A stretch of DNA of 64,000 nucleotides from AP-15 sp963698995 (GTDB taxonomy: Bacteria; Pseudomonadota; Alphaproteobacteria; ATCC43930; CGMCC-115725), in contig CAVOTD010000061.1 of assembly GCA_963698995.1 (NCBI GenBank), forward strand, positions 35,806 through 99,805, in the 5' to 3' direction. How positions within the stretch are numbered: position 1 is the stretch's first letter; every line of letters begins with the position of its first letter. Both the position numbers and the translations under genes were made by a program. Below, one piece after another: positions 33,479-42,289 of this stretch. The notes beneath the pieces are model-generated. The model was not told the origin of the DNA. It saw only the letters and a program-made list of their open reading frames with translations, and ran no database searches.

Positions 33479-34165
33479 TCAGCAGTTCGTCTCGCCGACT
33501 TGCCGCCTTTTGGTTCCGTAAAACAGAAACCATCCGCCAAGCCGGCTAAATGTCTGAATGCCGAGAAAGCCTAAGAGCTCGCTGGGATTGTTCCGACTCC
33601 ATCGCAAATTACGCAGATAGCTGCCGATCCGGCGGTCTGGAACGATCGGCCGCGCTATCTTGACAATCGCCTCGATATCGATGACGCCGTTGTACCGGGC
33701 GGCCACCTCGTCGCAGCTGTTAAAAAAACGGACGTGGCCGGGCCAATCGAAATTCGGAACCGAGCAGATGCACCATGTCCCTTCGCGCCACAGGCGGATC
33801 GCGTCGTGATCGCCGTCGACGTGTTCCAACATCTCGGTACAGACGATCGTGTCGTACTCGTGAGCATAAGATCGGGCATCGAGGGCGTCGCCTACGGAAA
33901 ACAGGTCCGGGCGGCCGGTTCGCTCCGCCGCATTGCGGATTGCCTCCGGGCTGAAGTCGAAACCCTGATAGGGACCGTGGTGCTGTTGCAGGATCAGTCT
34001 CGCGAGGAAGCCGCTGCCGCACCCGACTTCGAGAATTGAACGACTGCCGTGGTCGCGAATGTTGTCGATGATCTTACGGAAGAGGGTGTCGTATCGCGTC
34101 CGTGTCGCAGCGACATCCAGCCCCGCGTGCATGCGGTCGTAAAAATCCGGCCCCTGTTGCTCCAT
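33479..34165 (-). CDS. Class I SAM-dependent methyltransferase (UbiG/Methyltransf_23 type)
   Basis: A 228-residue methyltransferase with motif I SILEVGCGSGFLARLILQQH, motif II-like YQGFDFSPEAIRNAAERTG, and IVCTEMLEHVDGDHDAIRL, the conserved (T/S)xxLEHV region. It contains a C-terminal extension with RRIGSYLRNLRWSRN. It differs from the YNPF-type methyltransferases at 27772 and 29759. It lies between the deacetylase and the ligase in the same operon, so it may methylate a sugar in the surface glycan. Confidence 0.88.
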   Translation of the reverse strand: MEQQGPDFYDRMHAGLDVAATRTRYDTLFRKIIDNIRDHGSRSILEVGCGSGFLARLILQQHHGPYQGFDFSPEAIRNAAERTGRPDLFSVGDALDARSYAHEYDTIVCTEMLEHVDGDHDAIRLWREGTWCICSVPNFDWPGHVRFFNSCDEVAARYNGVIDIEAIVKIARPIVPDRRIGSYLRNLRWSRNNPSELLGFLGIQTFSRLGGWFLFYGTKRRQVGETNC

Positions 34166-34225
34166 CAGTGAGCTCCGATCTGCTGTGGCTCGTGCGCTGC
34201 GGCGCGGCGCGCTTGCGCGGGCTAC

Positions 34226-35341
34226 TCAGGGCGCTACCGGCGCTGCCCGATCGGAGAACAGCCGTCCGTGCCGCAGCCAGCGGATAATTTCCATAAAGCC
34301 TGTCATCTCGGCTGCGAATTCGATGTCGGACACCGGCCCACCGTCGACCACCCGTCGCAGCGCGAACCGCGGCGTATCGGCGTAGTTGAAGCCCGGTTCG
34401 ATAGTGGTGGCACTTTTCACGCCCAACGCCGCCAGCCACGCTCCCTGGTGGAGCCCGTAAACCCCGCTCGGGTAGCAAAAATGCTCAAGGGGATGTGACA
34501 CGATCGGCTCGAGAAATCGTCGATTCTCGGCAATTTCGGATTCGATCAACTCGCGGTCGTGAAGCGGCCATTGGTGCCGGTGGGAGTGTAACTGGATATC
34601 GACCCCATTATCCGAAAGACACCGGAGTTGCTGTTCATCCATGACCCGGAACAGCTGCTGCTGTTCGATGTCGGCAAACGAGACGCCGAGGGCTTCGGCC
34701 AGTTCCTTTAGAAATTTGAGACGCTCGTCCGGTGGCAAAGACCCGCCGAAAGTCTGCGCTGCCGCTTCGGCCTCGGCGGCCTGCGACAGCAGTTCGAATG
34801 TGCCAAGCCCGCGCGGTAATTCGACCCGCAGCGCCGTGCTGTGCCAAAACAGATATGACAACGTCACCGTATAGACCGGCATCGGGTTCTCGACGTAGTA
34901 GGTCGTCACATAGACGGTCACCGGGATCCGCAGTTCTTTGATTATTGGCAAAGCTACCGTATAAACGCCGTTCCAGCCGTCGTCCATTGTGATGACGGTA
35001 GCACACGGCGGGAGATGGCCCGTATTCAATGCCTCTATTGCGGCGCCCAAGGGCAAAATCGGGTAGCCTCCGCGTTTCAAATACTCGATCCTCTGACGAA
35101 ACAATGCATCGCGGATAAATAACGTACTTCTATATTTGTACTCGTCTGCAACCGCGAAGCCGTGATAACAGATGATGCGCAACCCGCCGCGCGTCAGATA
35201 TCGCGCCAGGCGGAAAAGCCCGAAAAAATCGCAGACGTGCAGCGCAAACCGGATCATCGAACGCCGCATCGGTATTGCGCCGGCGAAAAGCCCAAACAAT
35301 TTTGCAAGCGGTGGGCCGGCCTGCGCTAAGTCGTGTTTCAT
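34226..35341 (-). CDS. Polysaccharide deacetylase (NodB-like)
   Basis: A 371-residue carbohydrate esterase family 4 protein. The NodB motifs are ATVITMDDGWNGVYTVALPI (motif 1, catalytic Asp pair), LHSHRHQWPLHDREL (metal-binding HxxxH motif 2), and HFCYPSGVYGLHQGAWLAAL (motif 3). The N-terminal part contains RIICYHGFA, as in exopolysaccharide-locus deacetylases. It would remove acetyl groups from a glycan. ATG 35341 is preferred over the GTG at 35359 because GGGG precedes it; both are possible. It is the first gene of the minus-strand glycan operon, and the intergenic region upstream holds the promoter. Confidence 0.88.
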   Translation of the reverse strand: MKHDLAQAGPPLAKLFGLFAGAIPMRRSMIRFALHVCDFFGLFRLARYLTRGGLRIICYHGFAVADEYKYRSTLFIRDALFRQRIEYLKRGGYPILPLGAAIEALNTGHLPPCATVITMDDGWNGVYTVALPIIKELRIPVTVYVTTYYVENPMPVYTVTLSYLFWHSTALRVELPRGLGTFELLSQAAEAEAAAQTFGGSLPPDERLKFLKELAEALGVSFADIEQQQLFRVMDEQQLRCLSDNGVDIQLHSHRHQWPLHDRELIESEIAENRRFLEPIVSHPLEHFCYPSGVYGLHQGAWLAALGVKSATTIEPGFNYADTPRFALRRVVDGGPVSDIEFAAEMTGFMEIIRWLRHGRLFSDRAAPVAP

Positions 35342-35683
35342 GCGAACCCCGAGCGCCACGCCAGCGATTTACGTCATCCCGATCGGTGTTGCGACCAGCC
35401 CGCACAAGTGAGATATTCGGCGGCCCGGATAATAGCGAAATATTTTACTGGGCAGTGATAGCACAATCCTGATCCTGGCTCCAACAATGATGCGGACATA
35501 GTTAAGCAATGGTGTATTCCAGGACAGCGCGTCAGGACCTCATCAGGCGCCGCTGCTACAAAGGGTGGCAGTCAATGGTTACGGAACGCTGACCAACCCG
35601 CGGGGCCGCCCTCCCTCCGGGGTCAGGGGAGCGGCCCGACTCCCGAGCGCTCGCGGCGCGATCTCACCGATTTCGAGAGCCCG
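35342..35683. other. Intergenic stretch
   Basis: About 340 bp between the deacetylase start and the 3' end of the Gfo/Idh/MocA gene. It is A/T-richer near 35420-35470. No gene, tRNA or obvious terminator was recognised; the glycan operon promoter should lie here. Confidence 0.4.
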
Positions 35684-36682
35684 TCATTGCTCGCCAGCCG
35701 CCCGGTAGCTCTCGAAGACCAGTCGAACCGCACGCGCGCACTCGCTGGCCGGGATCGGCGGAGGATCCCCGCGTCCATAGGCTTGCAGCGCTTCTTCGAT
35801 GGCGCGCGGATAGCCCGCCTTCCATCCCGCGGGCTGCGGAACGACTTCCTCGCGACCGGGCGAGAGCATCTGTAGACCACCCGGGATCTGGCGTACGAGG
35901 AGCCGCGCGCCGGCCACCTTCTGTTCGCCGTCGGTCTGGTTTGCCGGCCAAGTCGGCATCGTGTAGCCGACTTCGTTGTGAAACAGCATGCCGCTCGGGG
36001 TGCGCACGGTGGCGAGGCCGTAATCCTCGACTTCACCGCCGTGCACTAGCCGGCTGACCACAGCGGAAACCACCTCGGGCTCCTCGCCGGTCAGAAACCG
36101 CGCCATGTCGAAGCCATGCACGCCGAGGTTCAACAGGGCGCCGCCGCCGGCTTGCGACTTCTCGGCCATCCACGGCGAATCCCACTCGACATAGCGCCGC
36201 ATCGTCGGACGTATCCCGCGAAAGACGATGTGCGAGATCTTGCCGAACTCGCCCGCCTCGATCATGCGCTTTACGGTGAACGCCCAGAAGGAATACCGCG
36301 ACATCAACGGCACCCCGACCCAGGCGCCTTTGGCGGCGGCGAGACCGGCGAGCGCCTCCACGGTGTCGGGATCGGTGCCCCACGGCTTCTCCATCACGAA
36401 CGGCACTCCGGCGGCGACCAGGAAGCGGAAGATATCCGGCATATCGCAGTGCCGGCCGAGGGCGATGACGAATTCCGGCCGCGTTGCCTCGATCATCCGG
36501 CGATAGTCGGTGAAAGGCGTGCTGCCGAAACGTTCGGCGCGCTCTGTGGCGATGTGCTCGGAGCGGTCCGAAACGCCGACGATGTCGCATTCGAGGTCCC
36601 GCAGGATACGCAGATACGAGGCGTCGTAGGCGGAGTGCCAGTGGCTCACTTCGATAGCGGCGACCCGCTTTGGGATGCTCAC
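35684..36682 (-). CDS. Gfo/Idh/MocA-family oxidoreductase
   Basis: A 332-residue sugar-dehydrogenase-like protein. The N-terminal Rossmann domain (MSIPKRVAAIEVSHWHSAYD) is followed by GVPFVMEKPWGTD, the conserved EKP motif with the catalytic Lys, and a C-terminal domain with GGGALLNLGVHGFDMARFLTG (the GGGxLxDxGxHxxD-like motif, here with Leu-Asn-Leu-Gly-Val-His). The usual GxGxxG at the N-terminus is weak (IEVSHWHS), which is unusual. It probably oxidises or reduces a sugar or inositol derivative with NAD(P). It stands alone and is divergent from the enoyl-CoA hydratase gene. Confidence 0.85.
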   Translation of the reverse strand: MSIPKRVAAIEVSHWHSAYDASYLRILRDLECDIVGVSDRSEHIATERAERFGSTPFTDYRRMIEATRPEFVIALGRHCDMPDIFRFLVAAGVPFVMEKPWGTDPDTVEALAGLAAAKGAWVGVPLMSRYSFWAFTVKRMIEAGEFGKISHIVFRGIRPTMRRYVEWDSPWMAEKSQAGGGALLNLGVHGFDMARFLTGEEPEVVSAVVSRLVHGGEVEDYGLATVRTPSGMLFHNEVGYTMPTWPANQTDGEQKVAGARLLVRQIPGGLQMLSPGREEVVPQPAGWKAGYPRAIEEALQAYGRGDPPPIPASECARAVRLVFESYRAAGEQ

Positions 36683-36842
36683 GAAATCCTCCTTCGATAG
36701 CCGCTTTTGCGCGCTTGAGTGTTTTGATCACCATACCACCCGATGCCGTGACCCGGTGATCCGACCGCATGCTAACCTCTGCGGCCGGTACCGGAGAGAG
36801 CCCGGCTTTCCCGTTAGCCTTATCCCGAGGGAGGAGATCGAC

Positions 36843-37760
36843 TTGGCCATCGACTACGAGAAGCGCGACGGCGTTGCCTACATCACGCTAAACAATCCGC
36901 AGAAGGCGAATATTCTCGACAAAGCGACGTCGAATGAGATTTCGCAGGCGTGGATCGACCTTTGGGAGGATCGCAATATCCGTTGTGCGATCCTGACCGG
37001 CGCGGGCGATCGGCACTTCTGCGGCGGCCACAATTTAGCACCGCGCCCAGATCTCACCAGTGAGGACCGGGAATATCTGCGCACACAGCGCATCTACTGG
37101 CCGCTCGCCGGTACGGTGCACGGCCAGACGACCGGGGTCGACGGGCGAATGGGCGACCATTACCCGCGGGTCTGGAAACCAGTCATCGCGGCGGTCAACG
37201 GTTGGGCCGCGGGAGCGGGGCTCTACATCCTGCTTTCGTCGACCGATATACGCATTGCGAGCCGCGAGCACGCGCGCTTCAAATTTGCGCTGCTGACCCA
37301 GGGCTGGCTCGGTCATGGACCAGGCGCCAGCCTGCTGGTGCGTCAGCTCCGTTACATCGACGCGATGAAGATTTTGCTGACCGACGAGCCCTTCGACGCC
37401 GACGAAGCCTTGCGGATCGGTCTTATCAACGAAGTCGTCCCCCACTCGCAGCTGATGGAGCGGGCGGAAAAGATCGCGCGCCACATCGTGACCTTGCCGC
37501 CGGTTGCCGTTCGCATGATGAAGGAGTTCGTGATCCGCTTTGGCGACCTGCCGACCGATCAGGCGTGGCATGTCCAGAATTTGATCAACTCCATGCTGAT
37601 CCAGACGACGACCGATGGCGAAGAAGGGCGCCAGGCATTCAACGAAAAGCGGCCGCCGAACTTTACCGGCGCCCTGCGGCGTCGCGGCGAAGCGTGGGAG
37701 CAACCCTCGCAGGAGGATGCCAAGCGTCTCGACGAGGCCTATCGCAGCGGTGAATTTTAG
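36843..37760 (+). CDS. Enoyl-CoA hydratase/isomerase family protein
   Basis: A 305-residue crotonase-superfamily protein. Landmarks are GVAYITLNNPQKANILDKAT, ILTGAGDRHFCGGHNLAP (first oxyanion-hole Gly), and VIAAVNGWAAGAGLYILLSS (second oxyanion hole), then ALRIGLINEVVPHSQLMERA. The second catalytic position (usually Glu) is not clearly conserved, so the exact reaction is uncertain. The start is a TTG at 36843 because GGGAGGAG lies seven bases upstream and the protein begins AIDYEKRDG; no ATG fits. It is convergent with the exonuclease gene, with a 17-bp gap. Confidence 0.88.
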   Translation: MAIDYEKRDGVAYITLNNPQKANILDKATSNEISQAWIDLWEDRNIRCAILTGAGDRHFCGGHNLAPRPDLTSEDREYLRTQRIYWPLAGTVHGQTTGVDGRMGDHYPRVWKPVIAAVNGWAAGAGLYILLSSTDIRIASREHARFKFALLTQGWLGHGPGASLLVRQLRYIDAMKILLTDEPFDADEALRIGLINEVVPHSQLMERAEKIARHIVTLPPVAVRMMKEFVIRFGDLPTDQAWHVQNLINSMLIQTTTDGEEGRQAFNEKRPPNFTGALRRRGEAWEQPSQEDAKRLDEAYRSGEF

Positions 37761-37777
37761 CGAGACGCCTTGGCCGT

Positions 37778-38614
37778 TTAGTTAACGGTCTGCAGCTCGC
37801 CGAGGCGATCGGCCAGCCGGTTCAGTTCCCATTCGCGAGCCAAGGCCGCGGCCTCGCCCCAGCTTGGCCGCTGGTCGTGCAAGGCCGGAAGCGGCGCCGA
37901 GGCATCCATCGTGGCGATTGATCGGTAGAGCCGCAACTGCTCCGCCTGGTTCGCGAATTTTCCCTGTGCGAGGACGCTTTCGAGCGATCCGTAGCGGCGC
38001 AGCAGGCTGGCGGCGCTTTTCGGGCCGACTCCTGCTGCACCGGGTATCTTGTCCGACGAATCGCCGCGCAGCGCGATGAAATCGGGGACCTGGACGGGTT
38101 CGACGCCATAGCGCTCGCGCACCTCGGCGGGTCCGATCCGCGCCATCTCGCCAGCGCGAACCGGCTGGAGGATGACCGTCGAAGCCGAAGCCAGCTGGAA
38201 GGCGTCGCGGTCGCCGCTCGCAACCACTGCCGCGCCGCCCCGCCGCTCCTCCTGTGCGACCGCCGCGGCGAGAAAATCGTCGGCCTCGTACCCCGCGGCC
38301 TTCGCAAAGGCGAACCCGCAAGCCGCCACGAATTGCGGCAGGACTTCGAGCTGATCGAGCAGCTCGGCATCAAAAACCCGACCGGCTTGATAACCTTCGA
38401 GCGCCCGGTGCCGGTAGGTCGGCGCGTCGAGCGTGTCCCAGCCGACGAACACCGCTCGCGGCGCCTCCTGCGCATAGAGCCGCAACAGGAAATTGGCGAA
38501 ACCGACAATCGCTCCGCCACCCTTGTCGCCGCGTCGTCGGATCGATTTCGGCAGCGCGTGATAGGACCGATGCGCGAACGAATTGCCGTCGATCACGAGC
38601 AATGGTCGGTTCAT
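37778..38614 (-). CDS. 5'-3' exonuclease (FEN/Pol I N-terminal type), stand-alone
   Basis: A 278-residue protein homologous to the 5'-nuclease domain of DNA polymerase I. Metal-binding landmarks are LLVIDGNSFAHRSYHA, AAGYEADDFLA, AVVASGDRDAFQL, and the H3TH DNA-binding loop in LRGDSSDKIPGAAGVGPKSA. It is a separate protein, not joined to a polymerase domain, like YpcP/ExoIX-type proteins. It would remove flaps or RNA primers. The ATG at 38614 starts MNRPLLVIDGNSF without extension. It is divergent from the FAD oxidoreductase at 38697. Confidence 0.92.
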   Translation of the reverse strand: MNRPLLVIDGNSFAHRSYHALPKSIRRRGDKGGGAIVGFANFLLRLYAQEAPRAVFVGWDTLDAPTYRHRALEGYQAGRVFDAELLDQLEVLPQFVAACGFAFAKAAGYEADDFLAAAVAQEERRGGAAVVASGDRDAFQLASASTVILQPVRAGEMARIGPAEVRERYGVEPVQVPDFIALRGDSSDKIPGAAGVGPKSAASLLRRYGSLESVLAQGKFANQAEQLRLYRSIATMDASAPLPALHDQRPSWGEAAALAREWELNRLADRLGELQTVN

Positions 38615-38696
38615 GATCGGCCGATCGTTTCCTTGTTCGGACGGAACCTGTCGGGTCTAGGATCGTCCTCCATCAAGGAAAATACCGGGCGAGTCA

Positions 38697-39836
38697 ATGC
38701 GGGTACTAATTTGCGGAGGCGGCGTGGTCGGCGCCTCGATCGCTTATTTCCTCAGCTGCCGCGGCGTCGAGGCGATCGTCATAGAGCGGGTGGGCCTGGC
38801 TTCGGCGGCGTCTGGGAAAGCGGGAGGTTTTTTGGCGCTCGACTGGTGCGACGGCACGCCGCTCGAGCCGTTGGCGCGGCGGAGCTTCGCCTTGCATGCC
38901 CGGCTGGCGCAGGAGATCGATGGCGATTGGGGCTATCGCCGTCTCGCTACGTACGGCGGCGTCGCGGGCCATCGCAGTGGACTTCGCGCGCGCCGCAACG
39001 CCCATCCGGTCGATTGGCTGTCACCGGGCGTGACCCTGGATCAGCCTCTTGGCTCGATAGACACCACGGCGCAGGTTCATCCCGGAAAATTTACCGCGAT
39101 GATGATGCGCGCGGCGCAGGCGCAAGGAGCCGAACTGCGCCTCGGTAAAGTCACCGGCATCCTGTGCCATGGGGATGGGTCGACCGTGAAAGGCGTCACG
39201 GTTGACGGCGCGACCATCGAGGGCGATGCCATCGTTATCGCGATGGGCCCTTGGTCGCTGCTTGCCGCGCAGTGGTTGCCATTGCCGGGCGTCTTCGGGC
39301 TGAAGGGCCATAGCCTCGTCTTCGACACCGGAACAAGGCTGCCGGCGGAGGCGGTGTTTCTCGAATACCACGAGGCGAACGGCGCGCTAGAATCTCCCGA
39401 GCTCTTTCCGCGCGCCGATGGGACGACCTATGTCTGCGCGATTTCCAGCGAGAGCCCGCTGCCGGTCGACCCGGTCGACGTAAAGCCGGACTTGGGTGCG
39501 ATCGAACGCTTAGAGACGATGTGCAGTCGGCTGTCGCCGGTGCTCGCCTCGGCAAAGATCCTCGCTCGGCAGGCCTGCTATCGTCCGATTACGCGAGACG
39601 GCCTGCCGCTTATCGGTCAGATGCCGGGCGTCGCGGGCGCTTACGTAGCGACCGGCCATAGCGTCTGGGGCATTCTCAATGCACCCGCGACCGGCGAGGC
39701 AATTGCCGAGCTGATGATCGACGGCGCCGCGCATACCGTCGACCTGTCGGCTTTCGACCCGGCCGGTTTCCACCTTTTGATCCGACACGGCTGCGCGGCA
39801 GTTTCTCGGTCGATCAAACAGGCTGCTCGCAGTTGA
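38697..39836 (+). CDS. FAD-dependent oxidoreductase (DAO family)
   Basis: A 379-residue amine-oxidase-like flavoprotein. The N-terminal FAD site is VLICGGGVVGASIAYFLSCR (GxGxxG), then SAASGKAGGFLALDW, typical of TDA3/DAO-type oxidoreductases. The central substrate region contains TTAQVHPGKFTAMMMRAAQA, and the C-terminus has PLIGQMPGVAGAYVATGHSV and WGILNAPATGEAIAELMIDG, the second FAD contact. It oxidises an unknown amine or amino acid. Its 3' end overlaps the convergent VOC gene by 23 bp. Confidence 0.88.
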   Translation: MRVLICGGGVVGASIAYFLSCRGVEAIVIERVGLASAASGKAGGFLALDWCDGTPLEPLARRSFALHARLAQEIDGDWGYRRLATYGGVAGHRSGLRARRNAHPVDWLSPGVTLDQPLGSIDTTAQVHPGKFTAMMMRAAQAQGAELRLGKVTGILCHGDGSTVKGVTVDGATIEGDAIVIAMGPWSLLAAQWLPLPGVFGLKGHSLVFDTGTRLPAEAVFLEYHEANGALESPELFPRADGTTYVCAISSESPLPVDPVDVKPDLGAIERLETMCSRLSPVLASAKILARQACYRPITRDGLPLIGQMPGVAGAYVATGHSVWGILNAPATGEAIAELMIDGAAHTVDLSAFDPAGFHLLIRHGCAAVSRSIKQAARS

Positions 39837-40224
39837 TCATCCACGGTATGCCAAATTGATCGACAAACATGCCAAAGCGGACGGCCCAGAAGGTCTGCTG
39901 CAGCGGCATCTGCACCGTCCCGTTTGCCGACAGGGCGCTGAAGATGCGTTCCGCCTCGGCTGGATCGTCGACGCCGATGGTCACCGAGAAGCCTTTCGTC
40001 CCGTCATAGCGGTCGGACGGCGCGTCCGAACCCATCAACACCTTGTCGTCCACCACCAGACGCGCGTGCATGATCTTGTTCTGCCATTCAGGCGGCGTCT
40101 GTTCCGCCATCGGCGAACCTGCGTACGTGAACATCGCCACGATCTCGCCACCGAGACACTGCTGATAAAACTTAAACGCCGTCTCGCACTGCCCATTGAA
40201 GGAAAGATAAGGATTCAATTGCAT
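39814..40224 (-). CDS. VOC-family protein (PhnB/3-demethylubiquinone-9-like)
   Basis: A 136-residue VOC protein of the PhnB type: MQLNPYLSFNGQCETAFKFY, QQCLGGEIVAMFTYAGSPMA, KIMHARLVVDDKVLMGSDAP and a C-terminal WAVRFGMFVDQFGIPWMIN. These proteins bind small molecules or metals in a double beta-alpha-beta fold. The start at 40224 is the usual MQLNPYL. It follows the YCII gene by 58 bp on the same strand and belongs to a cluster of small YCII/VOC/AHSA1 genes often found with ArsR-type regulators. Confidence 0.9.
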   Translation of the reverse strand: MQLNPYLSFNGQCETAFKFYQQCLGGEIVAMFTYAGSPMAEQTPPEWQNKIMHARLVVDDKVLMGSDAPSDRYDGTKGFSVTIGVDDPAEAERIFSALSANGTVQMPLQQTFWAVRFGMFVDQFGIPWMINCEQPV

Positions 40225-40282
40225 GGGCCACTCCTCTGGGTAACGGATGGTTGCCAATCCGCCGACGAGCGGCGGTCCTCGT

Positions 40283-40705
40283 CTACTTTCTTTTCGCCAA
40301 TTCGTTCTCTAACTTGCGCGCATCTTCGATCGCCTCGCACGGACCGAAATCCTCGAGCTCGAACAGCTGACGCAGCTCGATTTCGCCCTCCGCTCCTTCG
40401 CCGAACGGATTGGGGCAGCGCTTGGCCCACTCGACGGCCTCTTCTTTCGACTTCGTCTGGATCAACCAGTATCCGGCAATCAACTCCTTGGTCTCGGCGA
40501 AAGGCCCGTCGACGACAGCGGGTTTTCCGCGCGAGAACTTGATGCGAGCGCCCTTCGAGCTCGGTTGGAGACCGGCGAGGTCGATCAGCGCGCCGGCTTT
40601 CGCCAGCTCCTCGTTGTATTTGGTCATTGCCGCAATCAGCTGATCTTCCGGCATGACCCCCGCTTCGCTGTCTTTGTTGGCTCTGACCATCATCATGAAA
40701 CGCAT
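40283..40705 (-). CDS. YCII-related (DGPF) domain protein
   Basis: A 140-residue protein starting MRFMMMVRANKDSEAGVMPE with the DGPF motif in PAVVDGPFAETKELIAGYW, followed by AVEWAKRCPNPFGEGAEGEI. The DGPF family is fused to ECF sigma factors in some bacteria and occurs alone in others; function is not established. The ATG at 40705 is the family start; the upstream part of the frame has no counterpart. It sits between the VOC and BNR genes. Confidence 0.9.
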   Translation of the reverse strand: MRFMMMVRANKDSEAGVMPEDQLIAAMTKYNEELAKAGALIDLAGLQPSSKGARIKFSRGKPAVVDGPFAETKELIAGYWLIQTKSKEEAVEWAKRCPNPFGEGAEGEIELRQLFELEDFGPCEAIEDARKLENELAKRK

Positions 40706-40844
40706 TGCGTTGCTCCTTGGGGTTTCGATTTGGAATCGGGCTTCCAAAGGAACCGTCTGAACCTCGGCTCCACTGAGACGTCGAACGAGGGCGGCGAGAT
40801 CGACACCCTGCTCCAACTTTTTTTCGAGCTCGACCGAACGTCCG

Positions 40845-41933
40845 TTATGTGTCGGCGAACCGCACCGCGGCGATCGGCGGCAACCGCGCCTCAGGCATCG
40901 TCCAGGTGTCGCCGCCGTCTTCAGAGAGCCACAAGCCGCCGCTCGTCGAGCCGAAGGCGAGACATTCGCCGGTCAGATCGACTGCAAGGGCATGGCGCCA
41001 TACGAGATCGTAGGCGTGACGCTGTGGCAGTCCCTTACTCAACACCTCGAAACTGCGGCCGGCGTCGCGGGTGCGCGCGACCACAATCTTGCCGTCGACC
41101 GGGATGCGCCGCTCGTCCTTGATCGCCGGGACGAACCAGGCGGTGTCCGGGTCGCGTGGATGGGCTGCGACCGCAAAGCCGAATTTCGAGGGGCGGATCG
41201 CCGTCACTTCGCACCACGTCGCGCCCGAATTCTCGGAACGGAAGACACCGTTGTGGTGCTGGCACCACACGATTTCGGGATCCGCAGCACAGCGCGCCAG
41301 CCGATGGACGTCCTGGGCGATCGGGTCCTCGCGGTGCTCCGGCGGCATGTACTCGTTGTACATGCCGCGGTTGATCAGCCGCCACGACGTGCCGCCGTCG
41401 GTGCTCGCCCATACGCCGGCGGTCGATACTCCGATGCGGATGTCGCTGGGATTGCGCGGATCGACCAGCACGGAGTTGATGCCGGGCTGCTCGCCGCCGG
41501 CGACGCCCATCCACCGCCGGCGCTCCGGCATATGCCACAGCGCCTCGTTCAACAGCCACGATACTCCGCCGTCATCGGAACGGAAGAGGCCGCCGGGCAT
41601 GGTCCCTGCCCATAGCCGGCCCGGTAGACCGCCCGGTTCGAGCACCCAGATCTTGCCGAGCGACCAGGGATGGGGATCCTCACCGTCGTCATCCGGCTTT
41701 GGCGGAAACACCGGGACCGCAAGCTCGCCCCACACGCCGGCGCGGTCGCGGCGCCATAGCTTGGCGCCGAAATGGCCGAGATCGAGCGCGGCATAAAGCG
41801 AGCCGTCGCCATCCGCCAGCACCGCGGAGACCGGATCGCCGAGAAACTGCGTATCGACGATCTCCCATGCGCCGTCGCCGCCCGCAAATTCGAACAGACC
41901 TTTGCGGGTACCGACGTGAAGCCGATTTGTCAT
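40845..41933 (-). CDS. BNR/sialidase-like beta-propeller protein
   Basis: A 362-residue protein made of BNR-type repeats: GLFRSDDGGVSWLLN, GVWASTDGGTSWRLINR, GVFRSENSGATWCEV and GLWLSEDGGDTWTMPEA, i.e. repeated SxDGGxTW units, with HVGTRKGLFEF at the start. This forms a beta-propeller like exo-alpha-sialidase or VPS10-type proteins, but the catalytic Arg triad of sialidases was not identified, so I call only the fold. It starts 12 bp after a MoaD/ThiS-like gene, indicating a two-gene unit. There is no signal peptide, so it is probably cytosolic. Confidence 0.85.
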   Translation of the reverse strand: MTNRLHVGTRKGLFEFAGGDGAWEIVDTQFLGDPVSAVLADGDGSLYAALDLGHFGAKLWRRDRAGVWGELAVPVFPPKPDDDGEDPHPWSLGKIWVLEPGGLPGRLWAGTMPGGLFRSDDGGVSWLLNEALWHMPERRRWMGVAGGEQPGINSVLVDPRNPSDIRIGVSTAGVWASTDGGTSWRLINRGMYNEYMPPEHREDPIAQDVHRLARCAADPEIVWCQHHNGVFRSENSGATWCEVTAIRPSKFGFAVAAHPRDPDTAWFVPAIKDERRIPVDGKIVVARTRDAGRSFEVLSKGLPQRHAYDLVWRHALAVDLTGECLAFGSTSGGLWLSEDGGDTWTMPEARLPPIAAVRFADT

Positions 41934-41945
41934 CCTTCCCCTCCG

Positions 41946-42215
41946 CTAGCCGCCGGACAGTGCCTGTAAGATGTAAATCTCGTCATGCGGGCCGACCGGG
42001 TCGCCCAATCTTGCCCGATCCCGAACCGCCTCGCCGTTCACATAGACGGCGACGTGCCGACGCAGAGCGCCCTGGTCGTCGAGCACGTAGCCACGCAGCG
42101 CCGGGCGAGAGGCAAACACTACCCCGAGCGCGTCGCCGACAGTTTTGCCATCTACGCGTACTGAAGGCGCCGGCAGAAATCGCTGCAGCGCAGAGGTAAA
42201 TGAGACCGTCGGCAT
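41946..42215 (-). CDS. MoaD/ThiS-family sulfur-carrier-like protein
   Basis: An 89-residue ubiquitin-fold protein: MPTVSFTSALQRFLPAPSVR, VGDALGVVFASRPALRGYVL, HVAVYVNGEAVRDRARLGDP, VGPHDEIYILQALSGG. The C-terminal Gly-Gly is the hallmark of sulfur carriers, which are activated as thiocarboxylate. No MoeB/ThiF partner is nearby. The ATG at 42215 begins the family-type strand. It directly precedes the BNR protein (12-bp gap), a pairing of unknown purpose. Confidence 0.85.
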   Translation of the reverse strand: MPTVSFTSALQRFLPAPSVRVDGKTVGDALGVVFASRPALRGYVLDDQGALRRHVAVYVNGEAVRDRARLGDPVGPHDEIYILQALSGG

Positions 42216-42289
42216 GCAAGTCTTTTGGTACCTATAGACTGGGGTTTCGCGACAGCAAGTTGCAAGCAATCGTGAGCATCGGTTTAAGG

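Noticed and set aside
38643..38667. GGAAC-N16-CGTC before the FAD oxidoreductase
   Set aside because: It resembles the EcfG pattern but ends CGTC rather than TGTT or CGTT, overlaps the divergent region, and the gene is not an obvious stress gene.
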